In this document: positions 5,642-5,811 of the stretch, piece by piece
Position numbering within the stretch: position 1 is the stretch's first letter
How the letters are laid out: every line of letters starts with the position of its first letter
DNA from: Campylobacterota bacterium
GTDB taxonomy: Bacteria; Campylobacterota; Campylobacteria; Campylobacterales; SZUA-545
NCBI GenBank assembly: GCA_025997415.1
Contig: BNUO01000096.1
Span: 1 to 5,811 of the forward strand
Reading direction: 5' to 3'
Length of the DNA stretch: 5,811 nt
Translations under genes and position numbers: made by a program
The notes under the pieces: model-generated
Seen by the model: only the letters and a program-made list of their open reading frames with translations
What the model was told of the DNA's origin: nothing
The model's database searches: none

Positions 5642-5766
5642 GTCATTCCTGCGCAAGCCAGCCATTTCGTTGACTCTTTTCGTTTTGCTTAGCATAGCGC
5701 GTTAGCGCTATGCTATCTCCTCTTTCGCTTCTGAAACCAGCTTTCACTCTATCTCCTCTTTCATCT
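5642..5766 (+). repeat. Right copy of the long intergenic repeat, inverted relative to 1-125
   Basis: This is the reverse complement of 1-125 with three mismatches, about 5.5 kb away. It starts GTCATT 48 bp after the hydrolase stop codon and ends at 5766, where the match meets the window's first base; homology may continue beyond. It carries the same hairpin and the direct repeat CTATCTCCTCTTTC at 5713-5726 and 5749-5762 (period 36), with a degenerate third copy (CTATCTCACTCTT) from 5789. It lies in the same orientation relative to the hydrolase operon as the left copy does to the sensor operon. Confidence 0.9.
5690..5715 (+). terminator. Perfect 11-bp hairpin in the right repeat, possible 3'-end element
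   Basis: TAGCATAGCGC (5690-5700) pairs with GCGCTATGCTA (5705-5715) around the loop GTTA, about 100 nt after the hydrolase stop codon. It has the same transcript-sense placement as the left-hand hairpin. No T-run follows. As on the left, a structured 3' end or Rho-assisted stop is possible. Confidence 0.5.
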
Positions 5767-5811
5767 CTCTTTTCCCGTTTTTGCTTCTCTATCTCACTCT
5801 TACTCCAACTC
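5716..5811 (+). terminator. C-rich, G-poor tract, candidate Rho-loading region
   Basis: By hand count these 96 bases hold about 36 C and only 5 G, with long pyrimidine runs. Such unstructured C-over-G bias is the recognised signature of Rho utilisation regions. It follows the hairpin downstream of the hydrolase operon; the same bias appears on the minus strand over positions 51 down to 1. The function is inferred from composition only, and no other gene is visible in this stretch. Confidence 0.35.

Noticed and set aside
1..5766. Composite transposon bounded by the 125-bp inverted repeats
   Set aside because: No transposase, integrase or target-site duplication is visible, and the genes look like ordinary chromosomal operons; two separate intergenic repeat copies are simpler.
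5713..5801. CRISPR-like periodic repeat in the right flank
   Set aside because: The unit is only 14 bp with a 36-bp period, two good copies and one degraded; no CRISPR-length repeat or spacers and no cas genes. It fits a low-complexity pyrimidine tract better.

Overview
This 5.8 kb window carries two divergent gene groups flanked by two copies of one intergenic repeat in opposite orientation. The organism is probably a bacterium of the Campylobacterota type. That is an inference from the DUF3015/DUF4105 pair, the Crp/Fnr plus P-box sensor pair, and promoters with a -10 but no recognisable -35. No rRNA, tRNA or diagnostic marker gene is present to prove it. The word GCGATCGC is strikingly frequent.

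Layout, left to right. Positions 1-221 are non-coding: one copy of the long repeat (1-125) with a strong hairpin, then a short dispersed palindromic repeat (155-185). On the minus strand, 222-1607 encodes a membrane sensor with two P-box-like (NarX/PilJ-type) motifs and no recognisable output domain. Directly upstream of it, 1614-2270 encodes a Crp/Fnr-family regulator with an FNR-type recognition helix but no N-terminal iron-sulfur cysteine cluster. The two are tightly coupled, with 6 bp between them. Positions 2271-2450 form the divergent promoter region, with a GC-rich palindromic island, a -10-like element for each side and a 14-bp palindrome of FNR-box geometry. On the plus strand follow a small secreted DUF3015 protein (2451-2927), a DUF4105 / Lnb-N-terminal-domain protein with a probable outer-membrane barrel (2962-4806), and a lipoprotein alpha/beta hydrolase (4772-5593) that overlaps it by 35 bp. 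Positions 5594-5811 contain the second copy of the long repeat (5642-5766), inverted relative to the first.

How the parts may work together: the minus-strand pair looks like a nitrogen-oxide or other small-anion sensing and regulatory unit. The plus-strand trio looks like a cell-envelope module: a secreted protein, an outer-membrane protein with a candidate His-Cys enzymatic domain, and a lipid-anchored hydrolase. No direct regulatory link between the two groups is proven. The most unusual point is that both operons run into the same 125-bp element in the same sense orientation. Each copy offers a transcript an 11-bp hairpin followed by very C-rich, G-poor RNA, suggesting a shared 3'-end or termination module rather than a transposon.
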